A stretch of DNA of 57,436 bases from Planctomycetota bacterium (GCA_027618475.1 JAQCEJ010000028.1:1-57436); one strand, 5' to 3'; positions 25,902 through 37,216 are shown, counted from the first letter of the stretch. The notes: generated by a model not told the origin, from the letters alone. Numbers and translations are program-made.

Positions 25902-28738
25902 GCCGACGCGCTTTCCGTTACGGGTTCGATTTTCACCGCACAATATTTGAATTCCGGAATTTTCCCGAACGGATCGAGTACATCAATCGTCAGCACGTTC
26001 GCCGCGGCTTCGCGAAAATGGAACGGAATGAAAATGCATCCCGGCTCGACACTTTCTTCGGCACGAACAGCCAGTTCGATCGCTCCTCGACGGCTGCTCA
26101 CGCGAATTCTCTCGCCGTCGCTGATGTTCAGAACTGCCAGATCGATGGGATGGATCACGACAAATGCTTCCGGTTCGATCGCATTGAGCGCCTGGCTCCG
26201 CCTCGTCATGCTCCCCGTATGCCAGTGTTCGAGCACGCGCCCCGTGCTGAGAACATAAGGATACACGGCATCGGGAACCTCTGCCGCAGGGAGATACGGA
26301 CACGGGACAAGTTTTCCTTTTCCATCCAATGTCGGAAAAGTATCTCCAAAGAGAATCTTTTCGCCGTCTTCATGCTCGGGGTCTCGACACGGCCATAACT
26401 TGCCGGTCGGTCCGAGATTCTCGTACGTCAGTCCACGATAACTCTCCGTCAGCGACGCGAATTCAGCAAAGATGTCCGCGGGAGAAGCGTAGTTCATCGA
26501 CATACCCAAGCGGTTGGATATCTCGCAGATGATTCGCCAGTCCTCACGCGATTCACCGGGACCGTCGACCACTTTGCGTCCCAACTGAACGCGGCGGTCG
26601 GTATTGGTGTACGTCCCCGTTTTCTCAAAAAAAGTGCTTGCAGGGAGAATCACATCGGCGAACTCGGCAGTCTCGGTGAGAAAGATATCTTGAACGACGA
26701 GAAAGTCGAGACTCGCTAACGCCTTGCGGACCTTGTTGATATTCGGATCGGAAATGAACGGATTTTCTCCGAGGATGTACATTCCACGAATCGATTTTGC
26801 GAGTGCTCCCTTCATGATCTCAACAACCGTCAGCCCAATGTGGTGATCGAGTTCGACTCCCCACGCCCGTTCGAATTTTTGTCGTATATCGAATCGAGTG
26901 ACGAGCTGGTAATCGGGATAGGCAAGCGGAATCAGCCCAGCATCACTTGCCCCCTGCACATTGTTCTGCCCGCGCAGCGGATGCAGCCCCGTCCCCGGCC
27001 GGCCGACATTGCCGGTGAGCAGACACAACGAAATAAGACAGCGCGCATTGTCTGTCCCCGTAATGTGCTGTGAGATGCCCATCCCCCAGAAAATTAGCAT
27101 GCTCTTTGCACGGCCAATGGTTTCGGCAATGTCGACAATTGTTTCCGCAGGGATGCCGCAAATCGCCGCCGATTTCTCGGGCGAGTAATCGTCGAGGAGC
27201 AGCTTTTTCAGTTCATCAAATCCGCAGGTGCGCTGTGCGACGAACTTTTCGTCAATCAGGCCATCGCGTATTAACACGTGCATGACACCGTTGTAGAACG
27301 CAACGTCGGTTCCGGGTTTGATTTGTGCAAAGTGCGTGGCGAAGTCGACCATGTCGTGCCTGCGGATGTCGACAACGATCAATTTGACGCCGCGCTTTGT
27401 GGCTTCCTTCATAAATGTAGCAGCAACGGGATGGTTTGCCGTCGTTTGTGAACCTGTGATGAGAATGACATCCGAGTTCTCAACATCGGCGAAGACATTG
27501 GTGACCGCCCCCGATCCAATCGTTTCCATGAGTGCCGCGACCGACGACGAGTGACAGAGCCGCGTACAATGATCGACGTTGTTCGTGCCAAACCCCGCTC
27601 GAACGAGTTTCTGAAACAAATAGGCTTCCTCGTTCGAGCACTTAGCCGAGCCGAAGCCGGCGAGCGCGTTATTCCCATAGGCCTGCTTGATCCCGTTCAA
27701 TTTCTCAGCGACGAGGTCAAGCGCTTCATCCCACGTTGCCTCGCGGAAGGCGGGCATCACTTCATCGATGTCGACGATTCCCCCCGGCTTCCTGCGCTGG
27801 CCCGAGGTTTCCTTCACCTCGGACGACAACGCCCCTTTAGGATACGCTGACTCTTTCCGAATGAGTGGTTTCGTCAATCGATGTGGGTGCATCGTGTAAT
27901 CCCAACCGTATCGGCCCTTGACACACAGTCGGCCATGATTGACCGGGCTCTCGCGCCCTTCGGTCATTACGATGCGGTTATCGACTGTATAAACCGTCGT
28001 CGAACACCCGACACCGCAATAAGGACAGACGGTGTCGGTCGCTTTCATCTCCGATTTGGGGATAATCGGCAGCGTGATCGCCTTCGGTGTGAGGGCTCCG
28101 GTCGGACAATAGCTGACACATTCCCCACACGAGACGCAGGTACTCTCTCCCATCGGAGAATTGAGATCGAATGCAATTTGAGCGTTGTGCCCTTTGCCGC
28201 TACGACCAATCACATGATTCGATTGAATATCGTCGCATGCACGGATGCAGCGATCGCATAAAATACATGCCTGATGATCGACGGCGATCACCGGCGACGA
28301 AAAATCTTGCAGTGGATTCGTCGCTTTCTCAGGGAGCGAGTGCCCCTGTGGGTCTGTGAGTCCATACCGACGTCCCAGTGCTTCAAGTTCGCAATCGCCG
28401 CTCGTCTTTTCGCGCTCGCAGGGAACGAGATGTTCCTCAAGCAACAACCTTGTCAGCACACGTCGATGTTGTTCGACTTTGGGAGAAGTCGTATCAACCG
28501 CCATCCCGTCGCGGCACTCGCGCATGCACGATGGAGCGAGAACTCGTTCGCCCACATCGACGACACACATGCGACAAACACCGACAGGTTCCAGTTTCGG
28601 GGAATGACAAAGAACTGGAATTTCGATCCCCGCTGCTTGCGCCGCAGACCAGATGGTCGTACCCCGCGGGACGGAAACCGATTGACCGTCGATTGTCAGA
28701 GTGATTGTCTGCGACGTTGATTCGGTTCGATTTATCAT
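25898..28738 (-). CDS. fdsA: NAD-type formate dehydrogenase, alpha (Mo/W) subunit
   Basis: This subunit oxidises formate to CO2 at a bis-pyranopterin Mo or W site. The 946-residue product has an N-terminal 2Fe-2S domain (C44, C55, C58, C71), a His/Cys cluster region near 92-116, and two 4Fe-4S ferredoxin clusters (CILCDRCIRAC at 158-168, CVSCGECVSYC at 201-211). Then comes the molybdopterin domain, starting with CPYCGVGC (238-245) and C272. Cys395 in RLCHSSSV takes the position of selenocysteine or cysteine that binds the metal. This layout matches FdsA-type enzymes. The partner subunit is encoded 108 bp upstream and the MFS gene is coupled downstream. I see no fdhD-like maturation gene in the window. 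The symbol follows domain layout; fdhF or fdhA are used for the same protein. Confidence 0.92.
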   Translation of the reverse strand: MINRTESTSQTITLTIDGQSVSVPRGTTIWSAAQAAGIEIPVLCHSPKLEPVGVCRMCVVDVGERVLAPSCMRECRDGMAVDTTSPKVEQHRRVLTRLLLEEHLVPCEREKTSGDCELEALGRRYGLTDPQGHSLPEKATNPLQDFSSPVIAVDHQACILCDRCIRACDDIQSNHVIGRSGKGHNAQIAFDLNSPMGESTCVSCGECVSYCPTGALTPKAITLPIIPKSEMKATDTVCPYCGVGCSTTVYTVDNRIVMTEGRESPVNHGRLCVKGRYGWDYTMHPHRLTKPLIRKESAYPKGALSSEVKETSGQRRKPGGIVDIDEVMPAFREATWDEALDLVAEKLNGIKQAYGNNALAGFGSAKCSNEEAYLFQKLVRAGFGTNNVDHCTRLCHSSSVAALMETIGSGAVTNVFADVENSDVILITGSQTTANHPVAATFMKEATKRGVKLIVVDIRRHDMVDFATHFAQIKPGTDVAFYNGVMHVLIRDGLIDEKFVAQRTCGFDELKKLLLDDYSPEKSAAICGIPAETIVDIAETIGRAKSMLIFWGMGISQHITGTDNARCLISLCLLTGNVGRPGTGLHPLRGQNNVQGASDAGLIPLAYPDYQLVTRFDIRQKFERAWGVELDHHIGLTVVEIMKGALAKSIRGMYILGENPFISDPNINKVRKALASLDFLVVQDIFLTETAEFADVILPASTFFEKTGTYTNTDRRVQLGRKVVDGPGESREDWRIICEISNRLGMSMNYASPADIFAEFASLTESYRGLTYENLGPTGKLWPCRDPEHEDGEKILFGDTFPTLDGKGKLVPCPYLPAAEVPDAVYPYVLSTGRVLEHWHTGSMTRRSQALNAIEPEAFVVIHPIDLAVLNISDGERIRVSSRRGAIELAVRAEESVEPGCIFIPFHFREAAANVLTIDVLDPFGKIPEFKYCAVKIEPVTESASA

Positions 28739-28846
28739 TGACTAATTCCCAAATTTATCAGTAGCAGAGATCGGAATGCCGATTCCTCAATTCCACTACA
28801 ATTCAGTATTTTAGAGATCCTGTAGAAGCACGGTGGCCATACGATC

Positions 28847-30490
28847 TCATCCAGGTACAACATCTGGAAAATGTTTCAACAACGACATGATCGGGTTCAG
28901 TGCAACCTGACCGAGGCCGCAAATCGACGTTTGTTCGAGTGTCGGGGCTAATTCCTGTACGATCGCCAGATCGCTCGCCGGGCGTGTTTTCTGTGATATG
29001 CCGTGGAGGATGCCTACGGCTTGTTCGCTTCCCAGGCGGCAGGGTACACATTTTCCACACGATTCGTTACGGAAAAATTCAACGAGATTCACCGCCAACG
29101 ACCACAAGTCGCGGGTATCGTTCATGACAATCACGGCACCTGTTCCCAGCATGCTACCGGCAGTCTTCATGGCGTCAAAATCGAGCGGCGTGTCAGCTTT
29201 GTCCGCGGGTAGAAAGTTAGAACTCGCGCCTCCGGGAAGAAATGCGAGCAACTCTATTCCGTCCTTCATGCCACCGGCCAAATCAATCAATTCGCGAACC
29301 GTCGTCCCGAGCGGTATCTCGTAAGGGCCGGGATGTTCGACGTCCCCCGAGATCGAAACGAATTTCAATCCCGCCGACCCGCGCATACCTTGCATCTCCC
29401 ACCATTCAGGCCCGTGATGAATGATCGGTACCGCCAGCGCGAATGTCTCCACGTTGTTGATGAGAGTCGGCATGTTCCATAATCCGTGTGTTCCCGGATA
29501 CGGAGGCTTGATGCGCGGTTCGCCTCGCTCGTCTTCGAGGGCCTGCAATAATGCCGTCTCTTCGCCAAGAATATACCCGCCGGGAGATACGAAAATCTCG
29601 ATATCGAAGCTTCTGCCCGATCCGGCGGCATTGGGGCCCAGAATTTTTTGATCCCGTGCGAATTGAATCGCATCGTCGATCGATTGCTTTTCGGGGAGAT
29701 ATTCATGCCTCAGATAGATGATCCCCTGCTCTGCCCCGACGGTCAGTCCGGCAAGCAACATACCTTCGATCACCAAATGAGGGAGCTGCGAGAGAATCTC
29801 GCGGTCTTTGAAAGTCCCCGGTTCGCTTTCGTCGGCGTTACAAATGACGAACTTTGGCGACGCCTGTTCGTCGGCGACCATCTCCCACTTCTTGCCCGTG
29901 GGAAACCCGGCTCCCCCCATGCCACGAAGCTTGCAGGCCGCCAGTCGTTCGATGCAAGTTGCCGGGAGATCCGCTTTTCGCGATAGAAGCTCCCGCACCG
30001 TCCCGTAACGACATTGTTCTTCGGGATAGGGATCGCAACGAAACGATTTAGGAGATTCACCTCCTCGGGAATTCGATAAATCGGTATTCCACCACGTATC
30101 GATGTCATTAAGCGAATAGGGAGCAAGGGGATTCTCGTTGATGGCGACCGCCGGAGCGGCGTCGCAGCGTCCAACACAAGAGACCTCTTCGATGGCGAAA
30201 TTGGGATCGTTTATTGACCGGCTTCTCAATTCCGCCATCGCCGCTTCACGACCCGCAAGACAACAGACTACGTCGCGACAAACTTGAACCACATTCCGGG
30301 GGGGCGGAGTACGCCTGAAATAAGGATAAAAACTAACCAATCCTTCAAGTCGATAGAGCGGCACCCGAAACTCTTTTGCGAGTTCTCTCAGCGTTTGATC
30401 GCTGAGGTAACCTAATGCGTGTTGCCGTTCTGACATCGCTCGCAGCAGTTTCACGATCGGCCTTTCTCTCGATATGTCGACGTTCTCCAT
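28847..30490 (-). CDS. Formate dehydrogenase gamma-beta fusion (NuoE-NuoF-like, NAD-binding)
   Basis: The 547-residue product fuses two complex I-type modules. Residues 1-130 resemble NuoE/FdsG with 2Fe-2S ligands C71, C76, C105 and C109 (C-x4-C and C-x3-C). Residues about 155-545 resemble NuoF/FdsB, with the FMN/NADH motif GMGGAGFPTGKKWEM and a 4Fe-4S site made by SCGKCVPCR plus a later Cys in SICGLGQ. It would pass electrons from formate to NAD+. In many bacteria these are separate fdsG and fdsB genes. It is first in the minus-strand set followed by the alpha subunit and MFS. A divergent sugar dehydrogenase gene starts 175 bp away. Confidence 0.9.
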   Translation of the reverse strand: MENVDISRERPIVKLLRAMSERQHALGYLSDQTLRELAKEFRVPLYRLEGLVSFYPYFRRTPPPRNVVQVCRDVVCCLAGREAAMAELRSRSINDPNFAIEEVSCVGRCDAAPAVAINENPLAPYSLNDIDTWWNTDLSNSRGGESPKSFRCDPYPEEQCRYGTVRELLSRKADLPATCIERLAACKLRGMGGAGFPTGKKWEMVADEQASPKFVICNADESEPGTFKDREILSQLPHLVIEGMLLAGLTVGAEQGIIYLRHEYLPEKQSIDDAIQFARDQKILGPNAAGSGRSFDIEIFVSPGGYILGEETALLQALEDERGEPRIKPPYPGTHGLWNMPTLINNVETFALAVPIIHHGPEWWEMQGMRGSAGLKFVSISGDVEHPGPYEIPLGTTVRELIDLAGGMKDGIELLAFLPGGASSNFLPADKADTPLDFDAMKTAGSMLGTGAVIVMNDTRDLWSLAVNLVEFFRNESCGKCVPCRLGSEQAVGILHGISQKTRPASDLAIVQELAPTLEQTSICGLGQVALNPIMSLLKHFPDVVPG

Positions 30491-30665
30491 CGGATAAGAT
30501 AACGAATCGGTTCGGCAGCGTCAGCGCAAGTTCGACCTCGCGAGACTTTTCCATCTCCTCCGACTTTGTCATGATAATGAACGGGGGGCGGCGTTCGACA
30601 TACGGCGTCCTGGGTATTCACTTCTCAATAAAACTGTCGAATCACTAATTCCAAGAGGGATCGAT

Positions 30666-32948
30666 ATGTTGAACAGAATGACCTCGTTTGGATTATCTTT
30701 CTCAATCATTGTTCTGGTGTTATCGAGTATCGCCACGGCCCAACAAAGCGTCAAAGTCCAGGCGAGAAAAGAATTCGGTATCGATAAGCGAATACCGTGG
30801 ACGACGTCCACGGTCGTTGGAACGCCCGATCCACCATCGCCATATGTAACCGAGATCGCCTATTCAAAGCTCAAATTCTTTGAGCCTTTGGAAATGTCAG
30901 TCGTACCAGGGTCGAATCGGTTGGCAATCGCAGAGCGGCCGGGCAAGATTCTGACGTTCGTCAATGATCGTAAAACCAGTGAACCGCAGCTTTTGGTCGA
31001 TTTGAAAAAAACGACATACGGGCTGGCGTTTCACCCGCAGTTCGAAAAGAACGGCTATTTCTTCGTAACCTATATTCTCGATCCGCAGAATGAGCAGCCG
31101 AATGGCTCGCGTCTGTCGCGTTTCCGCGTCACGAAACATGATCCGCCGATTGCCGACTTGTCGTCAGAGACGATTCTCTTGGAATGGCCCTCTGGAGGGC
31201 ACAATGGGGGTTGTCTGCGTTTTGGTCCTGACGGATATCTGTATCTTGCCACCGGAGACGGAAGCGGCATCGCAGATGGATTACTGACCGGACAAGATCT
31301 TTCTGATCTGCTGGGATCCATCTTGAGAATCGACGTCGACCATCCTGCCGAAGGGATGAATTATGGAATCCCCAACGATAACCCCTTTGTAAATACTGAT
31401 AAGGCTCGTCCCGAGATCTACTCTTACGGTCACCGTCAGGTGTGGAAATACAGTTTCGACACAATAACCGACACCTTCTGGGCGTGTGAAGTCGGGCAAG
31501 ATTTGTGGGAAATGGTCTACATCATCGAAAAGGGAGGCAATTATGGCTGGGGTGTGATGGAAGGAAAACATCCATTTCGTCCCGAGCGCCCCAAAGGGCC
31601 AACGCCATTTATTCCGCCGATTGTCGAACATCCGCACTCCGATTTCCGTTCGATCACTGGGGGGTTTGTATATCACGGAAAACGGATGCCCGAACTCGAA
31701 GGAACTTACATCTATGGCGACTACGATACCGGCCGTATCTGGGGATTGAATTACGATCTGAAACAGAAGAAGGTCGTCGATCATCGCGAATTGACAGATA
31801 CCAATTATCGTATTGTCGGCTTCGGGCAAGACCCTGCCGGCGAAATCTATGTGCTTGATTTTCCAGGGGGATTGATTCACCAATTGAAGAAACGCCCCCC
31901 GCAAGCCGATACGACGAAGAATTTCCCTCGAAAGTTAAGCGATACGGGATTGTTTTCTTCGACGAAATTGCACGAACCCGAAGCGGGAGTCATTCCGTAT
32001 TCGGTCAATGCACAACTCTGGTCGGACGGCGCGTACAAAGAACGATTTCTGGCATTACCTAACGACTCGCAAATTGAATTTGACGTCGTGACGTATCCTC
32101 AACCGGCACCGGGATCGGTTCCCGGTTGGCGATTTCCCGATGGAACCGTGCTTGTCAAAACGTTTTCACTCGAAATGGAATTCGGTAATCCCGAATCGCG
32201 CAAGCGGCTTGAGACGCGAATTTTGCATCACGAACGCCTTCCTGGAAACGACGATGAATATGGCAACCAGGTCTGGAACGGTTACACCTACATCTGGAAT
32301 GACGACCAAACCGACGCCGTGCTCGCCGAGACACGGGGGGAAAACCGTACATACACCATCGCCGATTCTAATGCCCCCGGTGGCCAGAGAGAACAGGTTT
32401 GGCGCTTTCCCAGCCGCGCCGAATGCACACTTTGTCACACTATGGCGGCAAAATACGTGCTAGGCATGAGCACGATTCAGATGAATAAAGATCACAACTA
32501 CGGCGGTTATCTTGCCAATCAATTGGCAACGTTCGATCACTTAAATCTGTTCACCGAAGAACTCCCCCAACCGCCGGAAGAATTACCCTCACTTGCCGAT
32601 TTTCATGACGAAAGTGTGGACATCAACGAACGGGCTCGTGCGTATCTGCATTCGAACTGCTCGCACTGCCATCGCAAATGGGGGGGCGGTAATGCAGAAT
32701 TTCAGTTGCTCTCGACACTTCCGCTTGCCGAGACCGGCACAATCAACATTCGACCCGGCCAGGGGGCGTTTGACCTCGACGATCCCCGACTGCTCGTCCC
32801 CGGCGATGCATCGCGCTCGATGATCTATCACCGCATGACACGTTTGGGACAGGGCCGGATGCCGCATATTGCTTCGACCGTCATCGACAAACCGGCGGTC
32901 GAGTTGATCCGCCAATGGATCGACCAGTTGACGCCGACGTCCGAATAA
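30666..32948 (+). CDS. Sorbosone/glucose-type sugar dehydrogenase with C-terminal heme region
   Basis: The 760-residue product has a signal peptide (about 1-25), then a glucose/sorbosone dehydrogenase-type six-bladed propeller (about 50-415) with motifs such as GGHNGGCLRFGPDGYLYL, GYLFVTYI-like segments and YGHRQVWKYSFD. A separate C-terminal region (about 425-755) contains two CxxCH motifs (C587-C590-H591 and C665-C668-H669). Family members use PQQ to oxidise sugars outside the cytoplasm; here electrons could pass within the same chain to heme c. Substrate and PQQ use are not provable from the sequence. AAGAGG lies upstream of the ATG. It is divergent from the formate dehydrogenase genes. 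Confidence 0.85.
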   Translation: MLNRMTSFGLSFSIIVLVLSSIATAQQSVKVQARKEFGIDKRIPWTTSTVVGTPDPPSPYVTEIAYSKLKFFEPLEMSVVPGSNRLAIAERPGKILTFVNDRKTSEPQLLVDLKKTTYGLAFHPQFEKNGYFFVTYILDPQNEQPNGSRLSRFRVTKHDPPIADLSSETILLEWPSGGHNGGCLRFGPDGYLYLATGDGSGIADGLLTGQDLSDLLGSILRIDVDHPAEGMNYGIPNDNPFVNTDKARPEIYSYGHRQVWKYSFDTITDTFWACEVGQDLWEMVYIIEKGGNYGWGVMEGKHPFRPERPKGPTPFIPPIVEHPHSDFRSITGGFVYHGKRMPELEGTYIYGDYDTGRIWGLNYDLKQKKVVDHRELTDTNYRIVGFGQDPAGEIYVLDFPGGLIHQLKKRPPQADTTKNFPRKLSDTGLFSSTKLHEPEAGVIPYSVNAQLWSDGAYKERFLALPNDSQIEFDVVTYPQPAPGSVPGWRFPDGTVLVKTFSLEMEFGNPESRKRLETRILHHERLPGNDDEYGNQVWNGYTYIWNDDQTDAVLAETRGENRTYTIADSNAPGGQREQVWRFPSRAECTLCHTMAAKYVLGMSTIQMNKDHNYGGYLANQLATFDHLNLFTEELPQPPEELPSLADFHDESVDINERARAYLHSNCSHCHRKWGGGNAEFQLLSTLPLAETGTINIRPGQGAFDLDDPRLLVPGDASRSMIYHRMTRLGQGRMPHIASTVIDKPAVELIRQWIDQLTPTSE

Positions 32949-33071
32949 CGGCAATTGACGTTTTTTCCTCATGTTTAATTCGAAACCGACAAGGGCTGGG
33001 AAGTTCTGAAATATGGGTTAAACACTTTGTGATTTCCAGTTTGTTTTTCCCGATCCCTCAAACACGATTAG

Positions 33072-34091
<1,020 letters not shown>

Positions 34092-34136
34092 AGGTGAAAC
34101 GAAAAGGATTTCAATGCCATTTCGACGCACTTATTG

Positions 34137-34616
34137 TCACCCGATTTCGTTTGGTAAACCACCGAACTGCCGGACAGCTTCATAAACCACCGTATTCACG
34201 GTACTGGCAAGATTCAGACTTCGGACGGTCTCTCGCATCGGCAGCTTGAGATTTTGGCTGGGATTTCTATTTCGCACCGATTCCGGCAAGCCTGTGGTCT
34301 CGCTACCGAAGAGTAACACGTCGCCGCGAGAAAAGGTGGCATTCCAGACCATTCGCTCGCCGAATTTGGTCAGGCACCACCATGTGCGGTCGGGTAGCCG
34401 TTTTTCAACCGCAATAAGATCATCGACTGCTTCCCAATCGAGATGCTGCCAATAGTCCATACCGGCTCGTCGCAAGTGTTTTTCGTCGAGCCGAAATCCA
34501 AGCGGCCTCACGAGCCACAATTTGGCCCCGACGGCGACGCAGGTCCGTCCGATGTTACCGGTGTTCTGCGGGATGTCAGGGTGATAGAGCACGATGTGCA
34601 AAAGCGGTTCGGTCAT
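34137..34616 (-). CDS. trmL: tRNA (cytidine/uridine-34-2'-O)-methyltransferase TrmL
   Basis: TrmL is a SPOUT methyltransferase that 2'-O-methylates the wobble base of certain leucine tRNAs using AdoMet. The 159-residue product matches the family length. It shows the N-terminal NTGNIGRTC motif, FGSETTGLP in the middle and the C-terminal knot [16 protein letters not shown]. It lies between rho (upstream, same strand, 173-bp gap) and the convergent hemB. Confidence 0.93.
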   Translation of the reverse strand: MTEPLLHIVLYHPDIPQNTGNIGRTCVAVGAKLWLVRPLGFRLDEKHLRRAGMDYWQHLDWEAVDDLIAVEKRLPDRTWWCLTKFGERMVWNATFSRGDVLLFGSETTGLPESVRNRNPSQNLKLPMRETVRSLNLASTVNTVVYEAVRQFGGLPNEIG

Positions 34617-34789
34617 GATCGCCCAAGATACGAAATCATTGGTGCTTCCACAATCGATACGAACCCACTCATCGCCGTTGCCCGCTCTCGATTGTTATGC
34701 CAAACCAGGCGATACGTCCAGGACATCGGCGCAGCGAGATATACCCTCCCACGCAAGACGGACCGATCGAGAAATCTGCACCAATTCCG

Positions 34790-36541
34790 TTACAGAATAT
34801 TGCGGATCTTTGTGAGAAACTCGGCGTTCGATTTGAAGCGTTCGAGCGTTCGCGTCAATTGCTCCATCGCTTCAACCGGCTTCATCGAAATGAGGCTGCG
34901 TCGCAGCAAGGTGACACCTTCGAGCACATCGGGAGAGAGAATCTTTTCTTCCCGTCGTGTTCCCGACATAGTGATATCGATAGAAGGCCAGATGCGGCGG
35001 TCGGCCAGTTCGCGACTGAGAACCATTTCCATGTTCCCCGTCCCCTTGAACTCCTGGAAGATCACTTCGTCCATTCGGCTGCCCGTGTCAATTAGTGCCG
35101 TGGCGGCTACAGTCAGCGATCCACCTTCGTCGAACCGTCTCGCCGTGCCGAACATTTTCTTCGGGATATCCATCGCTTTGACGTCGAGTCCGCCGGACAT
35201 CGTACGACCTGTGTTGCCGATCCATTTGTTGAAGGCCCGGGCGGTTCGTGTGATGCTGTCGAGAAGGATGAAGACTTCCCCCCCCGACTCGGCGATTCGT
35301 TTGGCACGCTCGAAAATCAACTGGCTGATGCGTACATGGCTTTCGACATCGCGGTCCATTGAAGAAGCGATGACTTCTCCCTTAATTCGCCGCTGCATTT
35401 CGGTGACCTCTTCAGGTCGTTCGTCGATCAGCAGAACGATCAGGTGCATTTCAGGATGATTCTCGATGACGGCATCGGCAATATCCTGAAGGAGCATTGT
35501 CTTGCCCGTTCGCGGCGGTGCCACAATCAGTGCACGTTGCCCTTTACCGATGGGAGTCAGCAGATCCATCACCCGCATGGTAATTGGCGTGGGACCAGTC
35601 TCCAGCTTGATTTGCTCGAACGGGTTGACGGGTGTGAGTTCGTCGAAATTGCGGATTGCCTGGTATTCCTCGATAGTGCGACCGTCGATCGTTTCAATGC
35701 TCTTGAGTCGCGGTCCCTGCCCCTTCGTCCCCGGACCGACTTCCCCTTTAATCAAAATTCCTTCGCGCAATCGATGACGTTCGATCAGAGAACTGGATAC
35801 GAACGAATCGGAATCCTGAGCGACGTAGTTGGCTTTCGGATCACGTAGAAAACCGTACCCTTTGGGATGTAGTTCAAGAATGCCCTCGATGTCTCCGATG
35901 ACATCCTGCCCGTTCTGCCCCGACGTACGCGTCTGTGAAACTTGCGATCGGTTGCGACGTTGTTGACCAGAATGAGAGCCCGATCCGTCACGGTGGCGTC
36001 CCCCTCCGTTATTTCCGCGGCGTTCTCCACCGGCGTTGCTGCCACCTCCACCTCCGCCTCCGCCCCCACCACCTCGTCTTCGACGGCGGCGTCGACGGCG
36101 ACGCTGTCCCCCTTCGTCTCCACCACCTCCACCTCCGCCGCCCCCTTCACCCGGCTGGCGACCTCCCTCTCCGCTGTTCTGAGCAGACCGTTGCTCGGTG
36201 CCAGTTTCTTCAGAGGCGGCGCGAGCGTTTGATTCTCGCGATTCGACACTCGACGTTGCCGGCCCCCCTTCGATTGAAACGGGGGCGGTTTCTGCACCAT
36301 CGGCCGGAGCTTCGGCACGACGTCGCGTTCGCGTTGTGCGTTTGACTGCCGGCTTCTTGTTCTCCCCCTCCGCTTTCGGTTCATCGGCACTTTGACGCGA
36401 CTCATCGGCAGCAGCCGTCTTGGAATTGGCAACCGCCTTCGATTCCCCCGTGTCGCCGGGAGTGGTTTCGTTGGCCGTTCGACGTCGTCGGGTTTTGCGC
36501 ACAGGAGTTCCCGCACTTTTTTCAGTCATAGTCAGTCTCAT
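34790..36541 (-). CDS. rho: Transcription termination factor Rho with Arg/Gly-rich N-terminal extension
   Basis: Rho is the ATP-driven RNA translocase that ends transcription. From residue 213 onward the protein is ordinary: the cold-shock-like RNA-binding domain (about 213-285, PKGYGFLRD), Walker A APPRTGKT (341-348), Walker B LLIDERPEEV, then the Q- and R-loop region. Residues 1-212 form a disordered charged extension, with runs of 9 Gly, 10 Arg and 11 Gly between about 133 and 167. I see no Rho_N helical domain. The total of 583 residues compares with 419 in E. coli. Two starts are possible, 36541 and 36529; neither has a strong ribosome-binding site. The leader holds a hairpin (36625-36646) and a distant promoter (37417-37444), consistent with leader-based control. 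Confidence 0.95.
   Translation of the reverse strand: MRLTMTEKSAGTPVRKTRRRRTANETTPGDTGESKAVANSKTAAADESRQSADEPKAEGENKKPAVKRTTRTRRRAEAPADGAETAPVSIEGGPATSSVESRESNARAASEETGTEQRSAQNSGEGGRQPGEGGGGGGGGGDEGGQRRRRRRRRRRGGGGGGGGGGGSNAGGERRGNNGGGRHRDGSGSHSGQQRRNRSQVSQTRTSGQNGQDVIGDIEGILELHPKGYGFLRDPKANYVAQDSDSFVSSSLIERHRLREGILIKGEVGPGTKGQGPRLKSIETIDGRTIEEYQAIRNFDELTPVNPFEQIKLETGPTPITMRVMDLLTPIGKGQRALIVAPPRTGKTMLLQDIADAVIENHPEMHLIVLLIDERPEEVTEMQRRIKGEVIASSMDRDVESHVRISQLIFERAKRIAESGGEVFILLDSITRTARAFNKWIGNTGRTMSGGLDVKAMDIPKKMFGTARRFDEGGSLTVAATALIDTGSRMDEVIFQEFKGTGNMEMVLSRELADRRIWPSIDITMSGTRREEKILSPDVLEGVTLLRRSLISMKPVEAMEQLTRTLERFKSNAEFLTKIRNIL
36041..36175 (-). repeat. Low-complexity Gly/Arg codon tract inside rho
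   Basis: The DNA here is a near-trinucleotide repeat (CCA/CCT/CCG and CGA/CGG types on the plus strand) encoding poly-Gly and poly-Arg. Synonymous codons are mixed, so the reading frame is real rather than a sequencing artefact, although length variation by slippage is plausible. Confidence 0.75.
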
Positions 36542-36624
36542 TAGAACTCGTTGAGAAATCCGGTTGAAGACGGATGCAACCGGCGAATTTTGCAGAAAAA
36601 TCAGTGTTAAACAAGTGACGAAAC

Positions 36625-36646
36625 GTTACTGCGACACAGCAGTAAC
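36625..36646 (-). promoter_or_regulatory. Hairpin in the rho leader
   Basis: GTTACTGC pairs perfectly with GCAGTAAC around a 6-nt loop, about 85-105 nt upstream of the rho start codon. No T tract follows on the minus strand, so it is unlikely to be an intrinsic terminator by itself. Confidence 0.45.
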
Positions 36647-37216
36647 AGACAATTTCGTACACTTATTTCGGCATGCGATCGATCCGGGAACTGCGCATGG
36701 TCATAGACTAATGCTTGACTTCAGGAGCAAAGATATCGTCCACCTGACAATCCGATACCATCCCAGACTATTGCATAGCCGCTTCACACGCTGGCAGGTG
36801 GAATGCCAAGAAGCAATTGTCCGCAGGATGTTGATCCTACGTTCGCGGGATAGCCTCTCAAAAAACCTGAAACGATTGGTCCCAACTCTGAATGTGGAAT
36901 CCGGCAACTGTCCTTCCGTGGACACTCCTCGATCGATGGCTGTTAGGGACTGACGACAATAGTCTCATTCGGTTAAGGGGTTTCCCGTCCAGACGAACAT
37001 TTCATTCACTGGAAATCATGATCCTCAAGCCGGACGACCCAATTCAAAACAACAATGCGCAGAGACTTTTTAGGGAGTCGAACATAGAATCCCGGAGCAT
37101 GACTCTGCTTTGCACGACTGGAATGAAACCCCAGTTCCCTGTCTCGAAATTCCCCGAGAGGGACACGCCACAAAGCCACCGCATCGATAAGTTGGAAGTC
37201 GAGAAACTCACAGAGT

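Noticed and set aside
36041-36175. Gly/Arg run in rho as a sequencing or frame error
   Set aside because: The frame stays open on both sides with correct Rho sequence downstream, and codons are mixed rather than a simple homopolymer.
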